A DNA stretch of 64,000 bases from Amycolatopsis sp. WQ 127309 (GCF_023023025.1 NZ_CP095481.1:1860001-1924000); one strand, 5' to 3'. Numbered from the stretch's first letter, positions 33,585 to 42,477 are shown. Numbers and translations are program-made. Notes: generated by a model not told the origin, from the letters alone.

Positions 33585-34321
33585 CAGACCCCGCCGTCGA
33601 CGTTGAGGGTGACACCGCTGATGTACTTCGCCGTGTCACCGGCGAGGAACAGCACGGCGCCGGCGACGTCCTCGGGCTGGCAGATCCGGCCCAGCGCCGT
33701 CATCCCGACGATCCGCTCGACGGCGTGCGGCGGCAGGCCCGCGCCCGGCTCGGTCTCGGTGAGACCGGGGGCGACGGTGTTGACCCGGATGCCGCGCGGG
33801 CCGAGCTCCTTGCACAGGCCGCGGGTGAAGCCGATCAGCGCGGCCTTCGACGCGGTGTAGTGCACGCCGTTGACGCGGCCGCGCAGCGCGACCGACGACC
33901 CGACGTTCACCACCGAGGCGCCGTCGGTCAGCAGGTCCAGCACGGCCTGCGTGACCAGGTAGGCCGACGTCACGTTGTGGTCGATGAGCCGGTCCCACTC
34001 GGCGTCGTCGATCTCCCCGAAGGGGACCCCGCCGTCGACGCCGACGTTGTTGACGACGACATCGAGCCCACCCCAGTCGGCTCGCACCGTCTCCGCCAGC
34101 GCCGCGACGTCCGCGCGGCGCGTCACGTCCGCCTGCACCAGGCGGTGGTGCTCGCCGAGCGCCTTCAGTTCCCGCGCCAGGCTTTCCGCCGCCTCGTCAC
34201 CGGTTCGGTGGCCGGCGAGCACCCAGGCTCCGGCCCGGGCGAAGGCAAGCGCCGTGGCCCGGCCGATCCCCTTGGTGCCACCGGTCACCAGTACTCGTTT
34301 GCCCCGCAGTCCTTGCTCCAC
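33584..34321 (-). CDS. Short-chain dehydrogenase/ketoreductase, first gene of the leftward operon
   Basis: 245 aa from the GTG at 34321, with AGGTGG 8 nt upstream; a longer in-frame extension runs through the promoter and is rejected. NADP loop VTGGTKGIGRATA, NNVG at about 88-91, VHYTASKAALIGF (Tyr-x3-Lys), ending TLNVDGGV. FabG-like; probably reduces a ring ketone. A SARP operator on the minus strand (34433-34405) lies 84 bp before its start, so this gene opens the 16-kb transcript that also holds KS-beta, ACP and the carboxylase. Confidence 0.87.
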   Translation of the reverse strand: MEQGLRGKRVLVTGGTKGIGRATALAFARAGAWVLAGHRTGDEAAESLARELKALGEHHRLVQADVTRRADVAALAETVRADWGGLDVVVNNVGVDGGVPFGEIDDAEWDRLIDHNVTSAYLVTQAVLDLLTDGASVVNVGSSVALRGRVNGVHYTASKAALIGFTRGLCKELGPRGIRVNTVAPGLTETEPGAGLPPHAVERIVGMTALGRICQPEDVAGAVLFLAGDTAKYISGVTLNVDGGV

Positions 34322-34371
34322 CGGACGCCACCTTTCCCGTTCGACTTGGCCGTGAGCCTGACAAGGACCGC

Positions 34372-34400
34372 TGAACCGGAACTCGAACCCGGGTGGAGCC
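34372..34400 (+). promoter_or_regulatory. SARP operator, rightward (three heptamers)
   Basis: Heptamers TGAACCG (34372), TCGAACC (34383) and TGGAGCC (34394) at an exact 11-bp period on the plus strand, the classic SARP direct-repeat layout. It faces the O-methyltransferase gene at 34509. Confidence 0.7.
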
Positions 34401-34404
34401 CGCC

Positions 34405-34433
34405 GGTTCCACGCCGGTTCGAGTTGCGCTCCA
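34405..34433 (-). promoter_or_regulatory. SARP operator, leftward (three heptamers)
   Basis: On the minus strand TGGAGCG (34433-34427), TCGAACC (34422-34416) and TGGAACC (34411-34405), again 11 bp apart, facing the SDR gene. With the rightward set it forms a 62-bp dyad centred near 34402. Confidence 0.7.
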
Positions 34434-34508
34434 CCCCGCGGTGGAACGGTGACGACAGATCCGGCCCGGTCAGTGGCCGCGCGAACTGTCGAGAAGGGAA
34501 GTCGGCAC

Positions 34509-35519
34509 ATGACGAGTACCGCACCGGATGTCAGCACCCCGGCGGGAATCATCAGGCTCTGCAACGCTTTCTGTGACGCCAAGGCGTTGCTCACCGCGGT
34601 GGAACTCGACCTGTTCACCAAGCTGCACTCGGGCTCGGCGACCGAAGAGCAGCTCCGGAAGAGCCTGGCGCTGCACGGCCGCGGCCTCGGCGACTTCCTG
34701 AACCTGCTGGTGGCACTGGGCCTGCTGGAGAAGGAGGGCGACCGCTACCGCAACGCGTCCGGCGCCGACCGCTATCTGGTGACGAACCTCCCGACGTACG
34801 TCGGCGGCTTCATGCACCGCGCCAACAACAACCTGTACCCGGCGTGGGGCCTGCTCACCGAGGCGCTCAAGACCGGGAAGCCGCAGGCCGAGGGCGACTT
34901 CGAGCAGGTCATCGCGAACCCGAAGGTGCTGGGCCAGTTCATCCGGATGATGGACGCGCTCACGCAGGTGCTCGGGCCGCAGCTGATCGAGGCGTTCGAA
35001 TGGTCGGAGTTCAAGACCATGCTCGACATCGGCGGCTGCCGCGGCAACATGGCGAGCCAGATCGTCAAGGCGAACCCGGACCTCTACGGGCACGTCTTCG
35101 ACCTGCCGCCGATGAAGCCGTTCTTCACCGAGCACATGGCGACGCTCGGCCTGACCGACCGCCTGGAGTTCCACGGCGGCAACGTCTTCCACGACGACCT
35201 GCCGTCGGCCGACCTGGTGGTGCTGGGCCACATCCTGCACGACTTCGACCGCGACCACCGCAAGCGCATCCTGCAGAAGGCCGCGGCGTCGGTCAACCCC
35301 GGCGGCACGCTGCTGGTGTACGACCGCATGCTGGACGAGGACCCGCGCCACGTCGAGAACCTGGTGATCAGCATCGACATGCTCCTGGTCAGCGACGGCG
35401 GCTCGGAGTACCCGGCCTCGGAGGTCCGCGAGCACGCCGCGGAGGTCGGCTTCACGGACTTCACGTCGAAGCCCCTGGGCGACTACGACACCCTGGTCGT
35501 CCTTCGCCGCCCCGCCTGA
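34509..35519 (+). CDS. SAM-dependent O-methyltransferase 1
   Basis: 336 aa from the ATG at 34509 (GGGAAG upstream). N-terminal dimerisation/winged-helix part (CDAKALLTAVELDLFTKLHSG... LLEKEGDRYRN), then the methyltransferase fold with SAM motif LDIGGCRGNMASQIV (about 181-195) and the catalytic-type region LGHILHDFDRDHRKRILQKAA. Belongs to the acetylserotonin/TcmN-like O-methyltransferases that cap phenols of aromatic polyketides. It is a single-gene unit ending in the strong terminator at 35539. Paralogous to 36069-37109. Confidence 0.9.
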   Translation: MTSTAPDVSTPAGIIRLCNAFCDAKALLTAVELDLFTKLHSGSATEEQLRKSLALHGRGLGDFLNLLVALGLLEKEGDRYRNASGADRYLVTNLPTYVGGFMHRANNNLYPAWGLLTEALKTGKPQAEGDFEQVIANPKVLGQFIRMMDALTQVLGPQLIEAFEWSEFKTMLDIGGCRGNMASQIVKANPDLYGHVFDLPPMKPFFTEHMATLGLTDRLEFHGGNVFHDDLPSADLVVLGHILHDFDRDHRKRILQKAAASVNPGGTLLVYDRMLDEDPRHVENLVISIDMLLVSDGGSEYPASEVREHAAEVGFTDFTSKPLGDYDTLVVLRRPA

Positions 35520-35538
35520 TTCCCGCTCACCCCCAAGG

Positions 35539-35595
35539 GCCGTGAAGGCCTCCTTACCGGCTCTTATGGCCGGTAAGGAGGCCTTCACGGCTTTT
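35539..35595 (+). terminator. Intrinsic terminator; copy 1 of a repeated hairpin element
   Basis: Perfect 23-bp stem (35539-35561 with 35569-35591), 7-nt loop TCTTATG, then TTTT, 20 bp after the methyltransferase stop. The same element, read on the minus strand, recurs at 46011-46066. Confidence 0.9.
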
Positions 35596-35648
35596 CGCTA
35601 CCCCCGGGGAGGCCGGCCGCGGAGTGAGCCGACCCTCCGGGTACGCAG

Positions 35649-35680
35649 AACGGGCCGGGATCCGAAGATCCCGGCCCGTT
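35649..35680. terminator. Hairpin downstream of the SchA/CurD copy 2 gene
   Basis: 14-bp perfect stem (35649-35662 with 35667-35680) and CGAA loop between two convergent transcripts. It can serve the leftward operon ending at 35704. Confidence 0.75.
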
Positions 35681-35703
35681 CTCGTGTCGGCGGGTCAGGC
35701 GGG

Positions 35704-36069
35704 TCAGGCAGGTACGGGCGTACGCGGCACCGCGAACTGCGTGACGCACCGCAGCATGCTGCTCCGGAACGTCCGCACGAAACCCTCCACCGTCCCCGTG
35801 TCACGCGGGTTGTTCAGGTACGGCGCCAGCTTGCGCTCCACCTCCCGCACCCCCGGCTGGTTCGCCATGAAGCGGGCCACGGCGTCCAGGTCGCCGTCGT
35901 ACTCGATGAACCTCACCAGCGTCGCGTCGCGGATGAAGACCGCCGTCGCCAGGATGCGGCCGCCGTCCGGGACGACGTTCGACTTCGGGCGCTGGAAGTC
36001 CGCGAACACCGACGCGACGTCGTCCTCGCAGCCGCTCTTGATGTCGTAGGTGATCGCCACGTACGGCAT
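35704..36069 (-). CDS. SchA/CurD-like protein, copy 2
   Basis: 121 aa. MPYVAITYDIKSGCEDDVASVFADFQRPKS, RDATLVRFIEYDGDLDAVARFMANQPGVREVERKLAPYL, RTFRSSMLRCVTQFAV. Same signature as the gene at 27939, about half the residues shared by eye. TGATG overlap with the methyltransferase upstream. Last gene of the glycosyltransferase-P450-methyltransferase operon, so a late tailoring or oxygenation-assisting role is plausible. Confidence 0.85.
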   Translation of the reverse strand: MPYVAITYDIKSGCEDDVASVFADFQRPKSNVVPDGGRILATAVFIRDATLVRFIEYDGDLDAVARFMANQPGVREVERKLAPYLNNPRDTGTVEGFVRTFRSSMLRCVTQFAVPRTPVPA

Positions 36070-37109
36070 CAGCGGGCCTTCCGGCAGACGACGGCCGTCT
36101 CGAGGCCGTCGAACAGCGCCACCGTCGTGGTCGACTCGAAACCCGCGGCCGCCGCGTACTCGCGGCAGTCGGCGATCGTGTACTCCGAGCCGCCCGGGGT
36201 GACGACCAGCAGGTTCAGGCAGCCCAGCAGGCCCACCTTGTTGACGCGGCGGTCGTCGTCGATCATCCGGTCGTAGATCACCACGATGCCGCCGGGGTTG
36301 ACGGACTCGTACGCGCGCCGCACCAGCGTGGCGCGCTCCTCGTCGTTCCAGTCGTGCAGGATGTGCCCGAAGATCAGCACGTCCGCCGGCGGGATCGGCT
36401 CGGTGAAGAAGTCGCCGACGACGAACCCGACGCGGCCCGTGGTGCCCTTGGCCGCCATGTGCTCGTGGAACAGCTCGGCGATCTCCGGCCGGTCGAACAC
36501 GACGCCGTCCAGGTGCGGCTGGGCCTTCACCAGCGACGCCGACAGGTTGCCGCGCGCGCCGCCGACGTCGACGAACGTCTTGTGCTCGGCCCAGTTGATG
36601 CCGTCGGCCAGCTCGGTCGCGATGTGCGTGGTCCACGCGTCCATCGCGGCGATGAACGAGCGCCGCTCCTCCATGTCCTCGTACAGCCGCTCGAAGTAGT
36701 CCGCGGTGTCCCAGCCGATGAACGGCTTGCCCGAACGGAGGCTTTCGGTCAGCCCGCCCCAGGCGCGGAACAGGTGCTTGCTCGCCTGCCGCATCCAGCC
36801 GCCGAGGAAGGTTTCCTTGTGCTCGTCGAGGAAGTACCCCGTGGTCGCGGTGTTGCGGTAGAGCCCGTCCTCGCGCTCCAGCAGGTCGAGCGAGACGAGC
36901 GCGTCGAGGAAGTCCCGCGACGAGCGCGGGTGCAGGTCCAGCTTCGCCCGCAGCTGCTCCTCGCTCGCCGACCCGGCGCCCAGCTCGGTGAACAGGCCGA
37001 TCTCGACGGCGGTCAGCAGCGTCTTGGCGGCCCAGAACGACGTCCCCAGCTCGATCAGCGGCCGGGCGTTGATCGCGGAAACCGTGCCCTGGTCAGCAGT
37101 GGTGGTCAT
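36069..37109 (-). CDS. SAM-dependent O-methyltransferase 2
   Basis: 346 aa from the ATG at 37109 (AGGAAGG upstream). N-terminal dimer domain (AAKTLLTAVEIGLFTELGAG, LLEREDGLYRNTATT), SAM loop VDVGGARGNLSASLV (about 192-206) and HILHDWNDEERATLVRRAYESVNPGG. Same family as methyltransferase 1, so the product probably carries at least two O-methyl groups. Between a P450 and a SchA/CurD gene on the same transcript. Confidence 0.9.
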   Translation of the reverse strand: MTTTADQGTVSAINARPLIELGTSFWAAKTLLTAVEIGLFTELGAGSASEEQLRAKLDLHPRSSRDFLDALVSLDLLEREDGLYRNTATTGYFLDEHKETFLGGWMRQASKHLFRAWGGLTESLRSGKPFIGWDTADYFERLYEDMEERRSFIAAMDAWTTHIATELADGINWAEHKTFVDVGGARGNLSASLVKAQPHLDGVVFDRPEIAELFHEHMAAKGTTGRVGFVVGDFFTEPIPPADVLIFGHILHDWNDEERATLVRRAYESVNPGGIVVIYDRMIDDDRRVNKVGLLGCLNLLVVTPGGSEYTIADCREYAAAAGFESTTTVALFDGLETAVVCRKAR

Positions 37110-37145
37110 GAACGGTCCTTCCTTGCGTGGTGTGATCAACAGGGG

Positions 37146-38348
37146 TCACCACTGCAGCGGCAGGGTGTCCGGTCGGGTGAACGCGCGGTTCGCGCTCCAC
37201 TCGAGTTCGGCGGGCGGGACGGCGATGCGGAACTCGCCGAAGTGCTCGAGCATCCGGTCCAGCGCGACCGTCAGCTCGACCCGGCCCAGGTGCGCGCCGA
37301 GGCAGTGGTGGATGCCGTGCCCGAAGGCGAGGTGCGGGTTGTGCGCGCGGGACAGGTCCACCTCCCCGGCGCCGGTGAAAACGCTTTCGTCGCGGTTCGC
37401 GGAGTTGATGCACGGCAGCACCGCGTCACCCGCCTTGACCGTGACGCCGCCGATCTCCATGTCTTCCAAGGCGATCCGGATCGGCCCGACGCCGCCGCCG
37501 GCCTGCGAGTACCGCAGCAGCTCGTCGACGGCGGCCGGCAGTTCGTCGCGGTGCTCGACGAGCCGCCGCACCGCGCCCGGCTGCTCGGTCAGGGTCAGCA
37601 CGCCGTGCGCGATCTCGGACGTCGTCGCGTGGTACCCGGCCATCAGCATGGTCTCGGCGAACGCGAGCAGCTCCTCGGTGCTGAGCGAGTCGTCCTCGTC
37701 CCGCGCGGTGATCAGCACGGCGAGCAGGTCGTCGGCCGGGTTCTTCTGCTTGGTCTCGATGAGGTCGTCGAGGTACTGCCGCAGCTTCCCGGCGGCCTCG
37801 CCGACCTGCCCGGACGACCGGTGCCCGACGCTCAGCATCACGTCGGTCCAGCCGCGGAACAGGTCGTGGTCGTCCTGCGGGACGCCGAGCATCTCGCAGA
37901 TCACGGTGATCGGCAGCGGCTGCGCGAGGTGCTCGATGAGGTCGGCGCCGGGGCCGGCCTTGACCATCCCGGCCACCATCTCCTCGGCCAGCTCCTCGAC
38001 GCGCGGGCGCAGGTTCTCCACCTGCCGCGTCGTGAACACGCGGCCGACGAGCTTGCGCAGCCGGGTGTGCTCGGGCGGGTCCATCACGAAGATCGACTTC
38101 GATCCGGCCGCGACCGGCAGCAGCCGGGGCGCGTCCGGGCGGGTGATGGCCTCGCGGCTGAACCGCGCGTCGGCCAGCACCTTGCGGACGTCGGCGTGCT
38201 TGGTGACCAGCCAGACGGCGTGGCCGTTGGGCAGCGTCGCCTTCGCGACCGGCTCCTCGGCGCGCAACCGCGCGTACTCCTCGGGTGGCAGCAGCGGATG
38301 CTTGCTGGTGAACGGAAACCGCAGTGTATCGACGGCTTCTTGGGTCAT
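37146..38348 (-). CDS. Cytochrome P450 with altered I-helix motif
   Basis: 400 aa. Heme-binding loop FGHGIHHCLG (Cys349) and the ExxR pair Glu276-Arg279 are intact. The I-helix reads AGYHAT (237-242), where most P450s have A-G-x-Asp/Glu-Thr: both the acid (now His240) and the Thr (now Ala241) used in O2 activation are replaced. The gene at 55033 keeps the normal AGYET at the same spot. This may mark an unusual reaction such as ring or bridge formation. It lies 23 bp after the glycosyltransferase stop. Confidence 0.9.
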   Translation of the reverse strand: MTQEAVDTLRFPFTSKHPLLPPEEYARLRAEEPVAKATLPNGHAVWLVTKHADVRKVLADARFSREAITRPDAPRLLPVAAGSKSIFVMDPPEHTRLRKLVGRVFTTRQVENLRPRVEELAEEMVAGMVKAGPGADLIEHLAQPLPITVICEMLGVPQDDHDLFRGWTDVMLSVGHRSSGQVGEAAGKLRQYLDDLIETKQKNPADDLLAVLITARDEDDSLSTEELLAFAETMLMAGYHATTSEIAHGVLTLTEQPGAVRRLVEHRDELPAAVDELLRYSQAGGGVGPIRIALEDMEIGGVTVKAGDAVLPCINSANRDESVFTGAGEVDLSRAHNPHLAFGHGIHHCLGAHLGRVELTVALDRMLEHFGEFRIAVPPAELEWSANRAFTRPDTLPLQW

Positions 38349-38371
38349 CTGCGTCTCCTATGGACAGTCCA

Positions 38372-39535
38372 CTACGGACGATTGAGGACCGGGCCGGTGA
38401 GGGTTTCCAGTGCCGCGGCGACCTTCGACGGCGACGGCTGCTCGCGCATCTCCGCCGCGACCTCCCGGGCCGCCGTCCGCTGCGGCGTGCCGGGGGCGAT
38501 CAGCCGCACGATGTGGTCGTGCAGCACGTCGGCCGTCGCGTCGGCGATCCCCACGACCACGCCGGCCCCGCGCGCCCCGGCCCGCGCCGCGTGCCCGGCG
38601 TGGTCGGGCAGCTGCGGCACCAGCAGCACCGGGACGCCTTCGTGCAACGACGTCAGCAGGCTGCTCGCGCCGCCGTGGCCGACCAGCAGGTCGCAGCCGG
38701 CCAGGATCGGCTGCAGGGGCTCGTCGACGAGCACGTGGACGTGGCCCGGCAGCGGCCCGAGCAACCGGCGCTGGGCCGACGACACCGCGAGCACGACGTC
38801 GACGTCGAGGTCCGCCGTCGCGGCGACGACCCGGTCGACGAGGAACCGGCGCGGGTCGACCTTCGCGATCGTGTGGCCCCAGCTGACGCAGACCCGCGGC
38901 CGGTCACGGCCGATGCGGAACCCGCGCGGCGGCGTGGCCGGGCCGTTGACCGGGACGTACCGCACGGGCAGCCGCCGATGGTCGCCCGGCACCTGCATGC
39001 TCGCCGGCACCGGGTCGATCGTCGCGGCGCCGGCGGCGTCGAAGGGCAGGCCGCCGAACCGGGCGGCCAGCGGCGCGAACGCCTCGGCGAGCACGCCGCT
39101 CACCCGCGAAAGCAGGTCGGCGCCGTAGAGGTGGCGCACGGCGGGAACGCCGGCGGCCGCGGCGGCGAGCGGGCCGGCCAGCGCCGTCGGGTCGTACACG
39201 ACGAGATCGGCGCGCCAGTCGCGGACCAGCTCGGCCAGATCGTCCACCATGGACTCGGCGTGCTCCAGCAACAGCCGCACCGCACGGGGTTTGCCGCTCT
39301 TCGCCGGCGACGCGGCCCCGGGCACGGTCGGCAGCAGGTACTCCCGCACGATCCCCGCGGTGTCGACGTCGGCGCCGACCCGCGCCGCGGTCAGCCCGGC
39401 CCGCCGGATCTCGCCGGCCAGCCCGGGCTGGCTGGCGAACAGCACCTCGTGCCCCGCCGCCCGGCACGCCCAGGCCAGCGGCGCCAGCGCGTACAGGTGC
39501 GTCGGCCAGGCCCACGTCGTGAACACCACCCGCAT
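38372..39535 (-). CDS. GT1-family glycosyltransferase
   Basis: 387 aa from the ATG at 39535, with AGGAGGAA upstream. MRVVFTTWAWPTHLYALAPLAWACRAAGHEV at the N-terminus and the C-terminal nucleotide-sugar motif LVGHGGASSLLTSLHEGVPVLLVPQLPDHAGHA (about 300-333) are typical of macrolide/aromatic glycosyltransferases of the GT-B fold. It should transfer a sugar to the polyketide, but no deoxysugar genes lie in the window, so the donor would come from elsewhere. First gene of the leftward operon 39535-35704. Confidence 0.88.
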   Translation of the reverse strand: MRVVFTTWAWPTHLYALAPLAWACRAAGHEVLFASQPGLAGEIRRAGLTAARVGADVDTAGIVREYLLPTVPGAASPAKSGKPRAVRLLLEHAESMVDDLAELVRDWRADLVVYDPTALAGPLAAAAAGVPAVRHLYGADLLSRVSGVLAEAFAPLAARFGGLPFDAAGAATIDPVPASMQVPGDHRRLPVRYVPVNGPATPPRGFRIGRDRPRVCVSWGHTIAKVDPRRFLVDRVVAATADLDVDVVLAVSSAQRRLLGPLPGHVHVLVDEPLQPILAGCDLLVGHGGASSLLTSLHEGVPVLLVPQLPDHAGHAARAGARGAGVVVGIADATADVLHDHIVRLIAPGTPQRTAAREVAAEMREQPSPSKVAAALETLTGPVLNRP

Positions 39536-39596
39536 GTCCGTTCCTCCTGTGCTTCTCGCCGACGGCCGTCTCGGCGACGACGGTGGCACCGCGTTC

Positions 39597-39614
39597 TGAA
39601 GCCTGACTCGAACG
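39597..39614 (+). promoter_or_regulatory. SARP operator before the KS-alpha operon
   Basis: TGAAGCC (39597) and TCGAACG (39608), 11 bp apart on the plus strand, 76 bp before the SDR start. A weaker minus-strand set (TCGATCC at 39637, TCGTTCG at 39615, 22 bp apart) faces the glycosyltransferase operon. Confidence 0.55.
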
Positions 39615-39689
39615 ACCGGCACCCCAGCGCGGATCGAGCAGCGGCCGCGACCATCGCGGCGGAACGACCACCGACAGCGGAGGAACACC

Positions 39690-40367
39690 GTGGCCGCACA
39701 ACGCACCGCCCTGATCACCGGGGCCAACCGGGGGCTCGGCCAGGCCGTCGCCGCCGAGCTGGCCGGCCGGGGGCTCGACGTCATCATGACCGCGCGGGAC
39801 TTCGACGCCGCCGCCAAAGCCGCCGCCGAGATCGGCGCGCGGCCGTACGCCCTCGACGTCACCGACCCCGCGAGCGTGGCGCGGGCCGCCGCCGAGCTGA
39901 CCGAGGTGGACGTCCTGGTGTGCAACGCCGGCGTGCTGCTCGACGGCGGCCACGACCCGCTGACCGTGCCGCTCGAGCTCGTCGAGCAAACGCTTTCGGT
40001 GAACCTGATCGGCGGCTGGCGCACCGCGCAGGCGTTCCTGCCCGCGATGGTGCGCCGCGGCTGGGGGCGCGTCGTGTTCCTCTCCAGCGCCACCGGGTCG
40101 TTCGAGCTGGGGCTGTGGCTGGGCGCGCCGGCGTACTCGCTGTCGAAGACCGCCGTGAACGGCCTGACCACCATGCTGGCGCGGGAGATCGAGGGCACCG
40201 GCGTGCTGGTCAACGCCGTCAACCCCGGCCAGGTCCGCACGCGCATGGTGCCCGGCGCGCAACGCAGTCCCGAAGACGCCGCCGTCGACATCGCCGACGT
40301 CGCGACCCTGCCGGACGACGGCCCGACGGGCGCGTTCCTGCGGTCGGGCAAGCGGATTCCGTGGTGA
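39690..40367 (+). CDS. Short-chain dehydrogenase (third SDR)
   Basis: 225 aa from the GTG at 39690 (GGAGG 6 nt upstream). ALITGANRGLGQAVAAEL, CNAGVLLDGG and the catalytic PAYSLSKTAVNGL (Tyr-x3-Lys). It ends TGAFLRSGKRIPW, without the VDGG end of the other two SDRs, so it belongs to a different SDR branch. First gene of the rightward operon with the TcmI cyclase, cupin cyclase and KS-alpha. Likely reduces a ring or side-chain ketone. Confidence 0.85.
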   Translation: MAAQRTALITGANRGLGQAVAAELAGRGLDVIMTARDFDAAAKAAAEIGARPYALDVTDPASVARAAAELTEVDVLVCNAGVLLDGGHDPLTVPLELVEQTLSVNLIGGWRTAQAFLPAMVRRGWGRVVFLSSATGSFELGLWLGAPAYSLSKTAVNGLTTMLAREIEGTGVLVNAVNPGQVRTRMVPGAQRSPEDAAVDIADVATLPDDGPTGAFLRSGKRIPW

Positions 40368-40440
40368 ATTCGAGCCGGGCTACACCGGTGGCCCGGAACA
40401 TGAAGCGTCCCGTACGAACACGTTGCCAGGAGGCGAGAAC

Positions 40441-40776
40441 GTGCACCGCACCCTGATCGTCGCGAAGCTCAAGACCGACTCACCCGAACGGATCGCGGAC
40501 GTCTTCGCCGAGTCCGACGCCACCGATCTGCCGCGCATGGTCGGCGTCTCGCGGCGGACCCTCTTCAACTTCCACGACCTGTACTTCCACCTCGTCGAGG
40601 CGGACCAGGACATCAACCCCAGCCTGTACAAGGCGCGAAGCACCGAGCTGTACAGCGACATCAACACCAAGCTCGCCGAGCTCGTCTCGCCGTACGACCC
40701 CGGCTGGAAGGAACCGAAGGACGCGATGGCGTCCCCGTTCTACGTCTGGACTCCCGAGGAAGGCCGCGTTCGATGA
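40441..40776 (+). CDS. TcmI-family polyketide cyclase
   Basis: 111 aa from the GTG at 40441 (GGAGG 7 nt upstream). [57 protein letters not shown] is the TcmI/PF04673 pattern, including the N-terminal H-R-x-L strand and the F-x-DLYFHL segment. TcmI-type cyclases close the last rings of tetracenomycin and pentangular skeletons. Coupled by ATGA to the cupin cyclase. Confidence 0.92.
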   Translation: MHRTLIVAKLKTDSPERIADVFAESDATDLPRMVGVSRRTLFNFHDLYFHLVEADQDINPSLYKARSTELYSDINTKLAELVSPYDPGWKEPKDAMASPFYVWTPEEGRVR

Positions 40777-41201
40777 CCACAGTGGACAGGGTGAAGGTCA
40801 ACGTCGCCGAGGCGGCCCCGAACCAGCGCCGCGGTGGCGACATCCGCGTGACGCTCAGCCCGAAGACGGTCGGCTCGACGTCCGGCTTCGGCGGCTTCCT
40901 CATCCTCGGCGCGGGCGAGCACGTCACCGAGCACTACCACCCGTACTCCGAGGAGTTCCTGCACGTCGTCGAGGGTGAGCTGGAGATGACGCTCGACGGC
41001 GTCGCGGTGCGGCTCGGCCCGGGTGACTCGCTGATGGTCCCGATCGGCGTGCGGCACCGGCTGGTCAACGTCGGCGACGTCGAGGCGCGGGGCGTGTTCC
41101 ACCTGTCGCCGCTGGCGCCGCGGCCGGAGCTCGGCCACGTCGACACGGAGGAACCGCAGCGCCCGGACGCCCCGAACCCGGCGGTCGGGGGTGTTTCGTG
41201 A
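40773..41201 (+). CDS. Cupin-domain polyketide cyclase
   Basis: 142 aa. Cupin motifs [29 protein letters not shown] (metal-type His/Glu residues) and [18 protein letters not shown]. Cupins of this type are conserved in pentangular and tetracenomycin-like clusters and help ring closure next to TcmI. Its stop overlaps the KS-alpha start (GTGA), so cyclase and ketosynthase are made together. Confidence 0.88.
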   Translation: MTTVDRVKVNVAEAAPNQRRGGDIRVTLSPKTVGSTSGFGGFLILGAGEHVTEHYHPYSEEFLHVVEGELEMTLDGVAVRLGPGDSLMVPIGVRHRLVNVGDVEARGVFHLSPLAPRPELGHVDTEEPQRPDAPNPAVGGVS

Positions 41202-42466
41202 CCCGGAGCGTCTCCATCACCGGGATCGGTGTGGTGGCGCCCGGCGGGGTCGGCCGGGAACCGTTCTGGGCGCTGCTGAGCGCCGGGCGCACCGCGACCC
41301 GCCGGATCAGCCTGTTCGACGCCACCGGTTTCCGCTCGAAGATCGCGGCGGAGGTGGACTTCGACCCGCGGGCCGCGGGCTTGTCGGCACAGCAGGTGCG
41401 GCGGATGGACCGGGCCGCGCAGTTCGCCACGGTGTGCACCCGGGAGGCGGTGGCCGACAGCGGCCTCGACCTCACGGGCCTGGACCCCGGGCGGATCGCG
41501 GTCAGCATCGGCAGCGCCGTCGGCTGCACGATGGGCCTGGAGGAGGAGTACGCCGTGCTCGCCGACGAGGGCAAGCACTGGCTGGTCGACCACACCTACG
41601 GCGTCCCGCACCTCTACGGCTACATGGTGCCGAGCACGCTGGCCGTCGAGGTCGCATGGGAGGTGGCGGCCGAGGGCCCGACGGCGCTGGTGTCGACGGG
41701 CTGCACGTCGGGCCTCGACGCGGTCGGCCACGGCGTGGCGCTGATCGAGGAGGGCTCGGCGGACGTCGTGCTCGCCGGCGCCACGGACGCGCCGCTGTCG
41801 CCGATCACCTCGGCGTGCTTCGACGCGATCCGCGCGACGTCGGCGAACAACGACGACGCCGAGCACGCGTCGAGGCCGTTCGACGCGCGGCGGGACGGGT
41901 TCGTGCTCGGCGAGGGGTCCGCGGTGCTGGTGCTCGAGGAGACGTCGGCCGCGCTGCGGCGCGGGGCTCGCGAGTACGCGCGGATCGTCGGGTTCGCGGG
42001 GCGCAGCAACGCCTTCCACATGACCGGGCTCAAGCCGGACGGCCGGGAGATGGCGGAAGCGATCCGGGTCGCGCTGGACCACGCGCGGCTGGCGCCGTCG
42101 GACGTCGACTACATCAACGCCCACGGTTCGGGGACCAAGCAGAACGACCGCCACGAGACGGCGGCGTTCAAGCGCAGTCTCGGGGAGCGGGCGTACGAGG
42201 TCCCGGTCAGCTCCATCAAGTCGATGATCGGGCACTCGCTCGGCGCGATCGGCTCGCTGGAGGTGGCGGCGTGCGCCCTGGCGCTCGACCGCCAGGTGGT
42301 CCCGCCGACGGCGAACCTGCACGAGGCGGACCCGGAGTGCGACCTGGACTACGTCCCGCTGACCGCGCGCGAGCACGAGATGGACGTGGTTCTCACGGTC
42401 GGCAGCGGTTTCGGCGGCTTCCAGAGCGCGATGGTCCTGGCCCGGCCGGGAGCGGCCGGCGCCTGA
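41198..42466 (+). CDS. Ketosynthase alpha (KS-alpha) of the type II PKS
   Basis: 422 aa. Active-site Cys169 in [10 protein letters not shown], His309 in [13 protein letters not shown], Lys341/His346 in [13 protein letters not shown]: the complete condensing triad. It extends the chain on the ACP with KS-beta. Unlike almost all type II systems the KS-beta gene does not follow; after this stop come a hairpin and a convergent TetR gene. GTG start coupled to the cupin gene. The protein looks intact and is the only KS-alpha in the window. Confidence 0.95.
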   Translation: MTRSVSITGIGVVAPGGVGREPFWALLSAGRTATRRISLFDATGFRSKIAAEVDFDPRAAGLSAQQVRRMDRAAQFATVCTREAVADSGLDLTGLDPGRIAVSIGSAVGCTMGLEEEYAVLADEGKHWLVDHTYGVPHLYGYMVPSTLAVEVAWEVAAEGPTALVSTGCTSGLDAVGHGVALIEEGSADVVLAGATDAPLSPITSACFDAIRATSANNDDAEHASRPFDARRDGFVLGEGSAVLVLEETSAALRRGAREYARIVGFAGRSNAFHMTGLKPDGREMAEAIRVALDHARLAPSDVDYINAHGSGTKQNDRHETAAFKRSLGERAYEVPVSSIKSMIGHSLGAIGSLEVAACALALDRQVVPPTANLHEADPECDLDYVPLTAREHEMDVVLTVGSGFGGFQSAMVLARPGAAGA

Positions 42467-42477
42467 GGGAGGAGAAG

